Assembly (NCBI RefSeq): GCF_004403945.1
Contig: NZ_SOHM01000002.1
Span: 124,001 to 188,000, forward strand
Source: Cryobacterium lactosi
GTDB taxonomy: Bacteria > Actinomycetota > Actinomycetes > Actinomycetales > Microbacteriaceae
Length of the DNA: 64,000 nucleotides
Direction of reading: 5' to 3'
The position numbers and the translations under genes were made by a program. The first letter of the stretch is position 1, and every line of letters starts with the position of its first letter. Positions 10,285 to 19,580 of the stretch are shown piece by piece. Below the pieces are notes generated by a model, which was not told where the DNA came from, made no database searches, and was given only the letters and a program-made list of their open reading frames with translations.

Positions 10285-10977
10285 CTATGCCTTGGCGGCC
10301 TTGAGCATGTATCCGAAACCGCGCTTGGTCTGGATCAGCGGCTCGCTGGAGTGCATGTCCACCTTGCGGCGCAGGTACGAGATGTAGGACTCCACGATGC
10401 CGGCGTCGCCGTTGAAGTCGTACTCCCAGACGTGGTCCAGGATCTGCGCCTTGGAGAGCACCCGGTTGGGATTGAGCATCAGGTAACGCAGCAGCTTGAA
10501 CTCGGTGGGGCTGAGCTCGATGGGCTGGTCGCCGACGAGGACCTCGTGGGTGTCCTGGTCCATGGTCAACTCGCCGGCGCGGATGACCGCGTCTTCGTCG
10601 GCGTGCATGGTGCGGCGCAGGATGGCCTTGATCCGGGCCACGATCTCGTCGAGGCTGAACGGCTTGGTCACGTAGTCGTCGCCGCCGACGGTGAGGCCGG
10701 TGATCTTGTCTTCGGTGTCGTCCTTGGCCGTGAGGAAGAGGATCGGCGCGGTGTAGCCGGCCGAACGCAGGCGCTTGGTCACGCCGAAGCCGTTCATGTC
10801 GGGCAACATCACGTCGAGGATGATCAGGTCGGGCTCTTCCTCAAGCACGGCGGAGATCGCCTGGGCACCGTTTCCCACGGCGCGCACGGCGAACCCGGCG
10901 AAGCGGAGGCTGGTGGTGAGGAGATCCCGGATGTTGGGTTCGTCGTCAACGATAAGGATGCGGGGGCCGTCAGTCAT
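10285..10977 (-). CDS. OmpR-family response regulator
   Basis: A 230-residue two-domain regulator. The receiver domain has the acidic pair DDE (11-13), phospho-acceptor Asp55 (LIILDVMLPD) and Lys105 (VTKPF). The C-terminal winged helix carries LSPTEFKLLRYL and the recognition-helix region VESYISYLRRKV, ending in RGFGYML. It is the partner of the kinase at 8483-10255 on the same strand and precedes it in the operon. By sequence style it belongs to the TrcR/PrrA/TcrA-like actinobacterial group; the stimulus and targets are unknown. Confidence 0.95.
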   Translation of the reverse strand: MTDGPRILIVDDEPNIRDLLTTSLRFAGFAVRAVGNGAQAISAVLEEEPDLIILDVMLPDMNGFGVTKRLRSAGYTAPILFLTAKDDTEDKITGLTVGGDDYVTKPFSLDEIVARIKAILRRTMHADEDAVIRAGELTMDQDTHEVLVGDQPIELSPTEFKLLRYLMLNPNRVLSKAQILDHVWEYDFNGDAGIVESYISYLRRKVDMHSSEPLIQTKRGFGYMLKAAKA

Positions 10978-11027
10978 GCACCCAGTATCTGCGCGTTAGC
11001 TGGTGCTTTCCTGTGAGTGGGCGGTAC

Positions 11028-11055
11028 GTGGGCGCCTCAAGGCTGAGGCGCCCAC
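11028..11055. terminator. Hairpin terminator of the choline-oxidase operon
   Basis: Perfect 12-bp stem GTGGGCGCCTCA / TGAGGCGCCCAC with an AGGC loop, 22 nt beyond the stop of the choline oxidase gene on the minus strand. Confidence 0.75.
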
Positions 11056-11077
11056 CGATAACGCGCCGTGTGGCCGC

Positions 11078-12640
11078 CTAACGGGTGCTGCGGTGCGCCT
11101 TGACCAGGTCGGCGCAGCGTTCGCCGATCATCATGGTGGTGATGTTCGGGTTGACGGTCACGAGGACCGGCATGACCGACGCATCCGCCACCCGCAGCCC
11201 GGTGACACCCTTGACCCGCAGCTCGGGGTCGAGCGGGGCGAGGGCGTCGTCCACGGCGCCCATCCGCACGGTGCCGGCCGGATGGTAGACGGTGTTGTGG
11301 GTCTTCTGGATGTACGCGGTGATCTGCGCATCCGTCTGCACAGCTTCGCCCGGGTAGAGCTCGGTGCCGGCCCACTCGGCCATGGCCGGCTGGGCCACGA
11401 TCTCCCGGGCCTTGCGGATGCCCGCCACCAACACGCGCATGTCGTGCGGGTCGGTGAAGTACCGCGGGTCGACCATCGGCTTGTCTCGGTAGTCGCTGCT
11501 GCGCAGCTTCACCGTGCCGCGGGAACGCGCCCGGGTGACGTTGGGCGTGAGGCAGAAGCCGTTCTCGGTGGTCGGGTAGCCCTGCCGGGCCGTGTGCATG
11601 TCGAACGGCACCGAACCGTAGTGGAACATCAGGTCGGGCCGGTCGAGGCCGTCTTCGGTGGTGGTGAAGATGCCGGCCTCCCACCACTGAGTGGAGGTCT
11701 CGGTCATCGGCTGCTTCGCCTCCCACTGGATGACGCCCTCCGGGTGGTCCTGCAGGTTCTCGCCCACGCCGGGGGAATCGGCGAGCACCTCGATGCCGAA
11801 CTCGGCGAGCTGCTCTGCCGGGCCGACGCCGGAGAGCATCAGCAGCTTGGGGGAGTCGATGGCGCCGGCGGAGAGCACCACCTCGGCGCGGGCGGTGAGC
11901 TGGATGGTCTTGCCGAAGCTGGATTCGACGACCTGCACGCCGGTGCAGCGCTTGTTCTCGTCGAAGGTGAGCTTCTTGGCCCGCATGCCGGTGAGCAGGG
12001 TGAAGTTCGCGCGCTCCCGAATCGGATGGATGTAGGACACTGACGAGGACGCGCGGGTGCCGTCGGCCTGCCGGTTGATCTGGAAGAAATTGGCACCGTT
12101 GATCACTGTCGTGCCGGAGTTGAACGTGGTCCGCGGGATGCCGGTCTGCTCGCAGGCGTCGAGCAGGGCGATGCCGCACGGGTCGGTGGCCGGTACGTTC
12201 ATCAGGTGCACGGGGCCGTCCTGGCCGTGGTGATCGGCCTGGTCCTCGTTCGTCTCGAGCCGCTGGTAGATCGGGAACGTGTTCGCCGCATCCCAGCCGG
12301 TGGCCCCGTAGACGTTCGCCCAGTCGTTCAGGTCTTCTGCCGGCGCCCAGAACGCGATGCAGGAGTTGTGGCTCGAACAACCGCCGAGCACCTTGGCGCG
12401 GGCGTGGCGCATGAAGGAGTTGCCGTGTTCCTGCGGTTCGATCGGGTAGTCCCAGTCGTAGCCGCTCTCCAACAGTTCCATCCAGCGATCCAGCTGCAGG
12501 ATCACGTCGATGTCGCGGTCGTCGGGGCCGGCCTCGACGAGGGCTACCGTCACGTCGGGGTCCTCGCTCAAGCGCGCGGCGACGGCGGCGCCGGCGGAAC
12601 CGCCGCCGATGACGATGTAGTCGAATTCAGTCTCTGTCAT
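11078..12640 (-). CDS. codA: Choline oxidase (GMC flavoprotein)
   Basis: A 520-residue GMC oxidoreductase, probably oxidising choline to betaine aldehyde and on to glycine betaine with O2. It has the FAD-binding GGGSAGAAVAARL near the N-terminus. His91 in GGCSSHNSCIAFW corresponds by my alignment to His99 of Arthrobacter globiformis choline oxidase, the site of covalent FAD attachment. Other oxidase residues are kept: Glu in QDHPEGV, His in VYHPAGTVRMG, Asn in VTVNPNIT. This argues for oxidase rather than BetA dehydrogenase. A frame extends upstream into betB, but ATG 12640 has an AAGGAG ribosome-binding site. It is last in the betT-betB-codA operon. Confidence 0.85.
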   Translation of the reverse strand: MTETEFDYIVIGGGSAGAAVAARLSEDPDVTVALVEAGPDDRDIDVILQLDRWMELLESGYDWDYPIEPQEHGNSFMRHARAKVLGGCSSHNSCIAFWAPAEDLNDWANVYGATGWDAANTFPIYQRLETNEDQADHHGQDGPVHLMNVPATDPCGIALLDACEQTGIPRTTFNSGTTVINGANFFQINRQADGTRASSSVSYIHPIRERANFTLLTGMRAKKLTFDENKRCTGVQVVESSFGKTIQLTARAEVVLSAGAIDSPKLLMLSGVGPAEQLAEFGIEVLADSPGVGENLQDHPEGVIQWEAKQPMTETSTQWWEAGIFTTTEDGLDRPDLMFHYGSVPFDMHTARQGYPTTENGFCLTPNVTRARSRGTVKLRSSDYRDKPMVDPRYFTDPHDMRVLVAGIRKAREIVAQPAMAEWAGTELYPGEAVQTDAQITAYIQKTHNTVYHPAGTVRMGAVDDALAPLDPELRVKGVTGLRVADASVMPVLVTVNPNITTMMIGERCADLVKAHRSTR

Positions 12641-12660
12641 GGGTGATCTCCTTCCGGCGC

Positions 12661-14166
12661 TCAGCGCGCCGCGAACCAGCCGGTGACTGCCGGGGCCGTG
12701 TTCTGGTAGATGTGCTTGGTTTCCTGGTACTCGCCCAGGCCGGCGTGGCCGAGCTCGCGGCCGATGCCGCTCTGCCCGTAGCCGCCCCACTCCGCCTGCG
12801 GCAGGTAGGGGTGGAAGTCGTTGATCCACACGGTGCCGTGGCGCAGGGCCTGGGCGACGCGCTGGGCTTTGCCGGCGTCCTGCGTCCATACCGCCCCGGC
12901 CAGGCCGTAGACGGTGTCGTTGGCGATGCGCACGGCCTCGGCCTCGGTCTCGAAGGTCTCGATGGTCACGACGGGGCCGAAGGCTTCGTCGATGACGACG
13001 GACATGCCGCTGTGCACCTGGTCGAGCACGGTCGGGGTGTAGTAATAGCCCTGCTCGAGGTCGCCCTCGCCCCAGGTGCCGCCGCAGCGCAGCCGCGCTC
13101 CTTCGTCGATGCCCTTCTGCACGTAGGCGGTGACCTTGTCGCGGTGCGCGGCGCTGATCAGCGGCCCGGTCTCGGCGGCGGGGTCGAACGGGCCGCCGAG
13201 CTGGATCTGGTTGGCGCGACGCACGAGCTCGTCGACGAAGCGTTCGGCGATGGATGCTTCCACCACGATGCGCGCCCCGGCCGAGCAGACCTGGCCGGAG
13301 TGCACAAACGCGCCGTTGAGGGCGTTGTCGACGGCGGCATCGAAGTCGGCGTCGGCGAAGATGACGTTCGGGTTCTTGCCGCCGAGTTCGAGGGCGACCT
13401 TCTTGACGGTGCCGGCCGCGGCCGCGGCGATCTTCTTGCCGGTTTCGAGGCCGCCGGTGAATGACACGAGGTCCACGTCGGGGTGGCTGGAGAGCGGGGC
13501 GCCCGCCACGGCTCCGGCGCCAAGCACCAGGTTGGCGACGCCGGCGGGCAGGCCGAGGTCGTGGAGCAGCCGCATCATCAGGATGCTGGTGTGCGGGGTG
13601 AGCTCGCTGGGCTTGAGCACGAACGTGTTGCCCGCGGCGAGGGCCGGCGCGATCTTCCAGGCCGCCTGCAGCAGCGGGTAGTTCCACGGGGCGATGAGCC
13701 CGCACACGCCGACGGGTTCGTGCACGATGCGGCTGATCACATTGGGGTCGCCGGCGTCGACGATGCGTCCGGCGTCCTCGGCAGCGATCTTGCCGAAGTA
13801 GGCGAAGCAGTTGGCGATGTCGTCGATGTCGATCTCGCTCTCGAGCAGGCGCTTACCGGTGTCGAGGGTTTCGGCCCTGGCGAACTCGGCCTTCCGCACC
13901 CGAAGCTCCGCCGCAACGCGCAGCAGGAAGTCACCGCGTTCCGGTGCGGGAACGGCGGCCCAGACCTGGCTGTCGAAGGCCGCGCGGGCGGCCTGGATGG
14001 CGGCCTCGGCATCCGCCGTCGTGGCCTCGGACACGTGGCCGACGAGCTGACGGTCGGCCGGGCAGTGGATGGCCCGGGTGCCGCCGTCGCTCGCCGGCCG
14101 CCAGGTACCGCCGATGAACAGGGTGCTGGGGCGCTCGGTCGGTGCGGGGGTGTTCAGTGCGTTCAT
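12661..14166 (-). CDS. betB: Betaine-aldehyde dehydrogenase
   Basis: A 501-residue NAD(P)-dependent aldehyde dehydrogenase with Asn162 (PWNYP), catalytic Glu260 (LELGGKNP) and nucleophile Cys294 (GQVCSAG). In this context it oxidises betaine aldehyde to the osmoprotectant glycine betaine. ATG 14166 has a GAGG ribosome-binding site, and its ATGA overlaps the stop of the BCCT transporter by 4 nt, so the two are translationally coupled. The choline oxidase follows 20 bp later. Because choline oxidase can perform both steps, this enzyme may be partly redundant or remove leaking aldehyde. Confidence 0.93.
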   Translation of the reverse strand: MNALNTPAPTERPSTLFIGGTWRPASDGGTRAIHCPADRQLVGHVSEATTADAEAAIQAARAAFDSQVWAAVPAPERGDFLLRVAAELRVRKAEFARAETLDTGKRLLESEIDIDDIANCFAYFGKIAAEDAGRIVDAGDPNVISRIVHEPVGVCGLIAPWNYPLLQAAWKIAPALAAGNTFVLKPSELTPHTSILMMRLLHDLGLPAGVANLVLGAGAVAGAPLSSHPDVDLVSFTGGLETGKKIAAAAAGTVKKVALELGGKNPNVIFADADFDAAVDNALNGAFVHSGQVCSAGARIVVEASIAERFVDELVRRANQIQLGGPFDPAAETGPLISAAHRDKVTAYVQKGIDEGARLRCGGTWGEGDLEQGYYYTPTVLDQVHSGMSVVIDEAFGPVVTIETFETEAEAVRIANDTVYGLAGAVWTQDAGKAQRVAQALRHGTVWINDFHPYLPQAEWGGYGQSGIGRELGHAGLGEYQETKHIYQNTAPAVTGWFAAR

Positions 14167-16301
14167 GTGTGTACCTCGTCCGATTCGAAATCGGCTTCCC
14201 AATTGTCTTTGGCTACCTGGTCTTCGGCGAAGGTGGTGTTCCCTGGCTGCTCTGCACGGTTGAGGTGCAGGAAGTCCAGGTGGGTTTCGTAGTGGTCGAG
14301 CACGTCGGTGATGACCTGCTCCTTGCTGTACCCCATGAGGTCGTAGCCGTGGCTGCCCTCGGCCGAGAAGACCTCCATGCGGTAGTACTTGCTGCCCGAC
14401 GCCGCCGTGCGCACGGCATAGGACGGGATGTCGAGTTGCACGGGGTAGATCTGATACTTGAAGCCGCGCTCCTCACCCATCGACACGAGCAGGTCGACGT
14501 GGGGGATCTGCAGGCCGTCGACGACGCCCTCGCTGATGGTGACCTCAGCACCCTTGGCCACGAGTTCGTCGTGCACCTCTTTCAGGGCAGGGAGGGCCAC
14601 GGTCGACACGAACCGTTCGGCCTGTTTGGGGCCGGGGTAGCTCATCGCGCGGGACAGCCGCTGGCGCCAGTTGCGGGCCTTGGCCGGGTCGCCGCTGCGG
14701 CCGGAGAGCAGCCCGGGCAGGCTCACCCGGTAGCTGTCGGTCAGGGATTGCTCCACCCGGAGGGCCTTGTAGAGCCCGAGCATGATCAGCAGGAGCACCG
14801 CCGAGAACGGCAACCCCATGATGATGGTGGCGTTCTGCAGATTGGGGATCCCTCCCACGAGCAGCATCGCCAGGGTGAGCACACCCGTGGTGACGGCCCA
14901 GAATACGCGCAGCCACTTCGGGCCATCAGATTCGGAATCCTTCAGGTGCGAGGTGAAGTTCGCCATCACCAGGGCGCCGGAGTCGGCCGAGGTGACGTAG
15001 AACAGCAGGCCGGTGAAGGTCGCGACCGCGGCGCTGAACGGCGCCAGCGGGAACTCCGCGAGCAACGAGTAGAACGCCTTCTCGGGGGAGTTCATCGCGA
15101 TTTCGCCGAAGCCGGCGTCCCCGCCGATCACGATGGCGAGGGCGCTGTTGCCGAAGATGGCGATCCACAGCAGGATGAACGCGAACGGCACCACCAGAAC
15201 GCCGGCGACGAACTCGCGGATGGTGCGGCCGCGGGAGATGCGGGCCAGGAACAGGCCGACGAACGGCGCCCAGGCGATCCACCAGGCCCAGAAGAACAGG
15301 GTCCAGGAGTTCATCCACGCGTCGGGCCGGTCATAGGCGAAGGTGTCCAGGGTCATCGCCGGGAACCGGCTGAGGGTGTCGCCGACGTTCTGCACGACCG
15401 CGTCGAGCAGGAACGACGTGTTCCCGGCGATCAGCACGAAGAGCATGAGCCCCACACAGAGCAACACGTTGAGCTCGGAGAGCCGCCGGATGCCCTTCTC
15501 CACGCCGGTGACCGCGGAAATCGTCGCCATCACCACCGAGAGGGCGATGAGAGACCCCTGCACGAACAGGGTCTGCGGGGTGCCGAACATGAAGGTGAGC
15601 CCGTAGTTGAGCTGTGCGACACCGATTCCCAGGCTGGTGGCGATGCCGAAGATGGTGCCGAGGATGGCGGCGATGTCGACGATGTTGCCGATCGGCCCGT
15701 AGATCCTCTTGCCGAAGATCGGGTAGAGCGCCGACCGGATGCTCAGGGGCAGGTTCTGCCGGTAGGAGAAGTACCCGAGGGCCAGGCCCATCAGCGCGTA
15801 GAGCGCCCAGCCGGTGATGCCGTAGTGGAACAGTGTCCACACCATCGCCTGGCGGGCCGCCTCGACGGTGCTCCCGTCACCCGTGGGCGGCGCGAGGTAC
15901 TGCGTGATGGGTTCGGAGACCGAGAAGAACATCAGGTCGATGCCGATCCCGGCGGCGAACAGCATCGACGTCCAGGTGAACATGCTGAACTGTGGCCTGG
16001 AGTGATCGGGGCCGAGCCTGGTCTTGCCCACCCTGGAGATTGCGATGTAGATCACGAAGACCAGCACGAGGGTGACGATCAGGAAGTAGTACCAGCCGAG
16101 ATTGGTGGAGACCCAGCCGACGACGGAGCCGATCACATCGCTGGCGGTGGCGGGGGCGAGAATCGACCAGAGGGCGATTGCGATGACTCCGGTGGCGGAG
16201 CCGATGAAGACGGTCTTGTTGACGCGGGTCTTGGTTTCCGGCGGAGCCGCGGAATTTATGGGCGGTGCGGGAACAGATGAATCTAGTTCAGAAGTGGGCA
16301 T
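14163..16301 (-). CDS. betT: BCCT-family choline/betaine transporter
   Basis: A 712-residue sodium- or proton-coupled carrier of the betaine-choline-carnitine family with about 12 membrane helices and the family's tryptophan-rich segment (WTLFFWAWWIAWAPFVG). A hydrophilic C-terminal domain of roughly 180 residues follows the last helix, as in BetT-type choline importers with osmosensing tails. ATG 16301 has an AAGGATGAC ribosome-binding site; an upstream TTG is less likely. It is first in the operon, so choline uptake and oxidation are co-expressed. No BetI repressor gene is nearby. Confidence 0.92.
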   Translation of the reverse strand: MPTSELDSSVPAPPINSAAPPETKTRVNKTVFIGSATGVIAIALWSILAPATASDVIGSVVGWVSTNLGWYYFLIVTLVLVFVIYIAISRVGKTRLGPDHSRPQFSMFTWTSMLFAAGIGIDLMFFSVSEPITQYLAPPTGDGSTVEAARQAMVWTLFHYGITGWALYALMGLALGYFSYRQNLPLSIRSALYPIFGKRIYGPIGNIVDIAAILGTIFGIATSLGIGVAQLNYGLTFMFGTPQTLFVQGSLIALSVVMATISAVTGVEKGIRRLSELNVLLCVGLMLFVLIAGNTSFLLDAVVQNVGDTLSRFPAMTLDTFAYDRPDAWMNSWTLFFWAWWIAWAPFVGLFLARISRGRTIREFVAGVLVVPFAFILLWIAIFGNSALAIVIGGDAGFGEIAMNSPEKAFYSLLAEFPLAPFSAAVATFTGLLFYVTSADSGALVMANFTSHLKDSESDGPKWLRVFWAVTTGVLTLAMLLVGGIPNLQNATIIMGLPFSAVLLLIMLGLYKALRVEQSLTDSYRVSLPGLLSGRSGDPAKARNWRQRLSRAMSYPGPKQAERFVSTVALPALKEVHDELVAKGAEVTISEGVVDGLQIPHVDLLVSMGEERGFKYQIYPVQLDIPSYAVRTAASGSKYYRMEVFSAEGSHGYDLMGYSKEQVITDVLDHYETHLDFLHLNRAEQPGNTTFAEDQVAKDNWEADFESDEVHT

Positions 16302-16562
16302 GTCATCCTTGGAGCTTGGCGCTTGCGTATCATCTGACGTGGCCGCGGACGCGGCCTGGTGCGCCCGTTTTCGGCGCAAAGTTGCCAAGCCTAGCAAAGT
16401 CCCCCGTTTGGGGTACGGATGAGCGAACCCGACGCTCTGTCGCGGGCGGCCCTTCCGTCAAGGACCACTTGCCCGTACGGTGGCGCACAGAACGACCGCG
16501 ACGGGCAACGAGAGCACCGGCATGAGGCGTGCCGGTCTGGGGCGACGGATGGGTGGACAGTC

Positions 16563-17855
16563 ATGAGCGAGTCGGCACCGCGACACCGCCGGGACGATGC
16601 CGAACCCCTGGTCATCGCCGGGGCCGGCCTGGCCGGTGCGCGGGCGGCCGAGGCCGTGCGGGCGGCCGGATTCGAGGGGCGGCTGGTGCTGGTCGGAGAG
16701 GAAGTCCCCGCCCCGTACATCCGCCCGCCGTTGTCGAAGGAGTACCTCGCCGGGTCGGCCGACCGGGACTCGGTGGACGTGCATCCGCTGGGCTGGTTCG
16801 CCGAGCATGCGGTTGAGCGGGTTGCCGGGCACCGGGCCGCGGTCCTGGACCGGGCCGCCCACCGGCTGACCCTCGACGACGGACGGGAGCTGCGTTATTC
16901 GCGACTGCTGCTGGCCACCGGTGCGTCACCGCGGCCGTTCCCTGGACCGGGGGCGAGCCTGCCCGGGGTCTACTACCTGCGCACCGTCGAGGATGCCGAC
17001 CGGTTGCGTGTCGCGCTGTCGGAGGGCGGCCGTCGGGTGGTCATCGTCGGCAGCGGCTGGATCGGGCTGGAGGTGGCTGCCGCCGCGAAGGGCTACGGGA
17101 ACGATGTCATCGTGCTGGGCCGCGGCGCCGTACCGTTGCAGTCCGCGCTCGGCACCGAGGTGGGCTTGGTCTTCGACCAGCTGCACCGTGACCACGGGGT
17201 GCACCTGGGCAACAACACCGACGTCGTGGAGCTGGAGGGGGAGACCCGCAGCGGCGGCACCCGGGTGACCGGGGTGCGCCTGAGCGACCGCACCCTGGTT
17301 CGTGCCGATCTGGTGGTGGTGGGCCTGGGCGCCACGCCGAACACCCAGCTCGCCCTCGGCGCCGGCCTCGTCGTGGACAACGGCATCGCGGTGTCGGCCA
17401 CCTTCCAGACCGACGACCCCGACATTTTCGCAGTCGGGGACGTGGCGAGTGTCTTCCACCCCCGCCTTGGCCACCGGCTCCGGGTGGAGCACTGGGCGAA
17501 CGCCGACACGGCCGGCGCCGCCGCCGGGCGGGCGCTGCTGGGCGACACCACGGAGTACGCCGCTATCCCGTACTTCTACACCGACCAGTTCGACCTAGGC
17601 ATGGAGTACTCCGGGTTCGCCGACCTCGCCGGGGACGCGGATGTCGTCTTCCGGGGCGATAGGCCCGGCCGGGAATTCGTGGCGTTCTGGCTCGCCGACG
17701 GGCAGGTCGTCGCCGGGATGAACGTGAACGTCTGGGATGTGAACGAGACCGTGCAGCGACTCATCAGGTCCAGGGTCAGAGTGGACCCGCGCCGACTCGC
17801 GGATGAGAGCATAGCCTTGGAAGACCTGCTCGAGCCGACACCCGGCACGGCCTGA
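16563..17855 (+). CDS. FAD-dependent NAD(P)H:ferredoxin/rubredoxin reductase-like protein
   Basis: A 430-residue pyridine-nucleotide oxidoreductase. The N-terminal FAD motif is VIAGAGLAGARAAEA, the NAD(P) motif is VVIVGSGWIGLEVAAAA, and the FAD-contacting Asp lies in IFAVGDVAS. A C-terminal reductase domain follows (IPYFYTDQFDLGMEY), as in reductases feeding ferredoxins of oxygenases and P450s. No oxygenase or ferredoxin lies next to it. The frame opens at 16419, but ATG 16563 begins the conserved region. It is transcribed toward the folP2-like gene, 49 bp away. Confidence 0.88.
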   Translation: MSESAPRHRRDDAEPLVIAGAGLAGARAAEAVRAAGFEGRLVLVGEEVPAPYIRPPLSKEYLAGSADRDSVDVHPLGWFAEHAVERVAGHRAAVLDRAAHRLTLDDGRELRYSRLLLATGASPRPFPGPGASLPGVYYLRTVEDADRLRVALSEGGRRVVIVGSGWIGLEVAAAAKGYGNDVIVLGRGAVPLQSALGTEVGLVFDQLHRDHGVHLGNNTDVVELEGETRSGGTRVTGVRLSDRTLVRADLVVVGLGATPNTQLALGAGLVVDNGIAVSATFQTDDPDIFAVGDVASVFHPRLGHRLRVEHWANADTAGAAAGRALLGDTTEYAAIPYFYTDQFDLGMEYSGFADLAGDADVVFRGDRPGREFVAFWLADGQVVAGMNVNVWDVNETVQRLIRSRVRVDPRRLADESIALEDLLEPTPGTA

Positions 17856-17904
17856 GCACACACCCGTCGCAGTCCCGCTGCGGCCCGGCACCACGAGGAG
17901 TCAG

Positions 17905-18813
17905 ATGGCCAGCCCGACCTCCGCACCCGGGACCATCCTGCCTCGGCTGGACGTGCCCGTACGCCGCCTGAACGGCCGTGACTTCGACTTCGACCGCGAA
18001 GTGGCGGTGATGGCGGTGATCAACCGCACCCCCGACTCGTTCTACGACCGGGGCGCCACCTTCGCGCTCGACACCGCCGTCGCCGCGGCGCTGCAGGCCG
18101 TGGCCGACGGCGCCGACTGGGTCGACATCGGCGGGGCCAAATTCGCGCCCGGCCCCGCGGTGCCCGTTGCCGAGGAGATCGAGCGGGTGGTCCCGGTGGT
18201 CGCCGCGCTGCGTGGCGCCGGTGTGGTGATCTCGGTGGACACCTTCGACCCCGACGTGGCCAGGGCCAGCATCGACGCGGGCGCGCATGTGATCAACGAC
18301 ACCACGGGGGTGCACGACCCGCGGATGGCCGAGGTCGTCGCGGACAGCGACGCCACCCTGGTGATCACGCACAGCCTGGCCCGGCCGCGCACGCCCTACC
18401 CGGCACCGCAGTACGACGACGTGGTGCGCGAGGTCGCCGGCTTCCTGCAGGCCAGGGTGGAGCGAGCACTGGCCCACGGGGTCCCGGCCGAGCGGCTGAT
18501 CATCGACCCCGGCCACGACCTGAACAAGAACACCCGGCACTCCCTCGAGCTGACCCGCCGGCTGGGTGAGATCACCGCACTCGGCCTGCCCACCCTGGTG
18601 GCCGTGTCGAACAAGGACTTCATCGGCGAGACCCTCAACCGGGACAGGGGCAGCCGGGTGGAGGGCACCCTCGCCGCGGCCGTGTACTGCATCCTGCAGG
18701 GCGCCCGCATCGTGCGGGTGCACAACGTGTCGGCCGCGGTGGACGCCGTGCGGATGACCGAGGCCATTCTCGGCTGGCGCGAACCGGCCTACCTGCGCCA
18801 CAACCTCGCCTGA
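17905..18813 (+). CDS. Dihydropteroate synthase-like protein (FolP2 type)
   Basis: A 302-residue TIM-barrel protein of the DHPS family, with NRTPDSFYDRG, a DIGGAKFAPG loop, VSVDTFD-like VISVDTFDPDV, INDTTG, DPGHDLNKN and RVHNVS. In true DHPS the second loop reads GGESTRPG and the lysine region SRKsFlG; here these are AKFAPG and SNKDFIGE. The divergence matches the mycobacterial FolP2 paralogue, which is not thought to make dihydropteroate. A good GAGGAG ribosome-binding site precedes ATG 17905. Its stop overlaps the next start by 1 nt, so the two products likely work together. Confidence 0.8.
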   Translation: MASPTSAPGTILPRLDVPVRRLNGRDFDFDREVAVMAVINRTPDSFYDRGATFALDTAVAAALQAVADGADWVDIGGAKFAPGPAVPVAEEIERVVPVVAALRGAGVVISVDTFDPDVARASIDAGAHVINDTTGVHDPRMAEVVADSDATLVITHSLARPRTPYPAPQYDDVVREVAGFLQARVERALAHGVPAERLIIDPGHDLNKNTRHSLELTRRLGEITALGLPTLVAVSNKDFIGETLNRDRGSRVEGTLAAAVYCILQGARIVRVHNVSAAVDAVRMTEAILGWREPAYLRHNLA

Positions 18814-19535
18814 TGCACACCCTCGATCCCGGCGACGTGCTGACCCGCTACACGGTCGGCGACCGGACGACCCCACACCTGCGGGTGAACTTCATCAGCA
18901 GCCTGGACGGCGCCGCCACTCACGACGGCCTCAGCGGCGGGCTCGGCGACGACGCCGACCGGCTGGTCTTCGACACGCTGCGGATGCTCACCGATCTGAT
19001 CCTGGTCGGCGCCGGCACCGTGCGCGCCGAGGGCTACGGCGGGATCCGGTTCAGCGCCGACGCGGTGGCCTGGCGAGTCAGGCATGCCCTGCCGGAGCAC
19101 CCTCCCGTGGCGATCGTGTCCGGCCGGCTCGACCTGGACCCGACCCATCCGGTGTTCACCGACGCCGCCACCCGCCCGATCCTGATCACCCACGCCCAGG
19201 CCCCGGCGGACCGCCGGACGGCGCTCGCCGCGGTCGCCGACGTGCTGGTCTGCGGGGAGAGATCCGTTGACCACGCCTTGATGGTGCAGACCCTCACCGG
19301 GCTCGGTTACCCGCAGGTGCTCTGCGAGGGCGGCCCGAGCCTGTTCGGTTCGCTGCTGTCCGCCGACGCGGTGGACGAGCTCTGCCTCACCCTGGCTCCG
19401 CTGCTCGAGTCCGGCCGGGCCCCCCGCATCGCCGGCGCCCCGGAGGCGTCGCCCAGGCGGATGCGCCTCGCCCACGCCCTCCCCGCCGGAGACACCCTCC
19501 TCCTCCGCTACCTCCGCCCGCGAACTGTGAGTTAA
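18813..19535 (+). CDS. RibD C-terminal-like pyrimidine reductase family protein
   Basis: A 240-residue NADPH-dependent reductase of the RibD_C/dihydrofolate-reductase fold (NFISSLDGAATHDGLSGGL at about 27-45, DLILVGAGTVRAEGYG, and VLCEGGPSLFGSLL). RibD_C enzymes reduce a ribosylaminopyrimidine in riboflavin synthesis, but there is no deaminase domain and no other rib gene here. Coupling to a FolP2-like protein (TGATG overlap) suggests a pterin- or pyrimidine-related reaction that I cannot specify. It ends inside the left arm of a bidirectional terminator. Confidence 0.8.
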   Translation: MHTLDPGDVLTRYTVGDRTTPHLRVNFISSLDGAATHDGLSGGLGDDADRLVFDTLRMLTDLILVGAGTVRAEGYGGIRFSADAVAWRVRHALPEHPPVAIVSGRLDLDPTHPVFTDAATRPILITHAQAPADRRTALAAVADVLVCGERSVDHALMVQTLTGLGYPQVLCEGGPSLFGSLLSADAVDELCLTLAPLLESGRAPRIAGAPEASPRRMRLAHALPAGDTLLLRYLRPRTVS

Positions 19536-19580
19536 GCCCCGAAAACTCGCGTTTTGTGGGGCTTTTCTCTCAGTTCGCGG
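19518..19580. terminator. Nested bidirectional terminator
   Basis: The core hairpin, AAGCCCCGAAAAC / GTTTTGTGGGGCTT (19534-19564), is followed by TTTT on the + strand. It is flanked by an outer inverted repeat CCGCGAACTG / CAGTTCGCGG. It serves two convergent genes whose stop codons lie inside it. Confidence 0.85.

Noticed and set aside
11078..13705. 875-codon frame that would add 350 residues to choline oxidase
   Set aside because: The upstream part is an out-of-frame Arg-rich reading of betB; ATG 12640 with AAGGAG starts the conserved GMC domain.
14142..16280. 712-codon plus-strand frame over betT
   Set aside because: Antisense mirror of the transporter gene; low-complexity His/Gln/Glu-rich translation.
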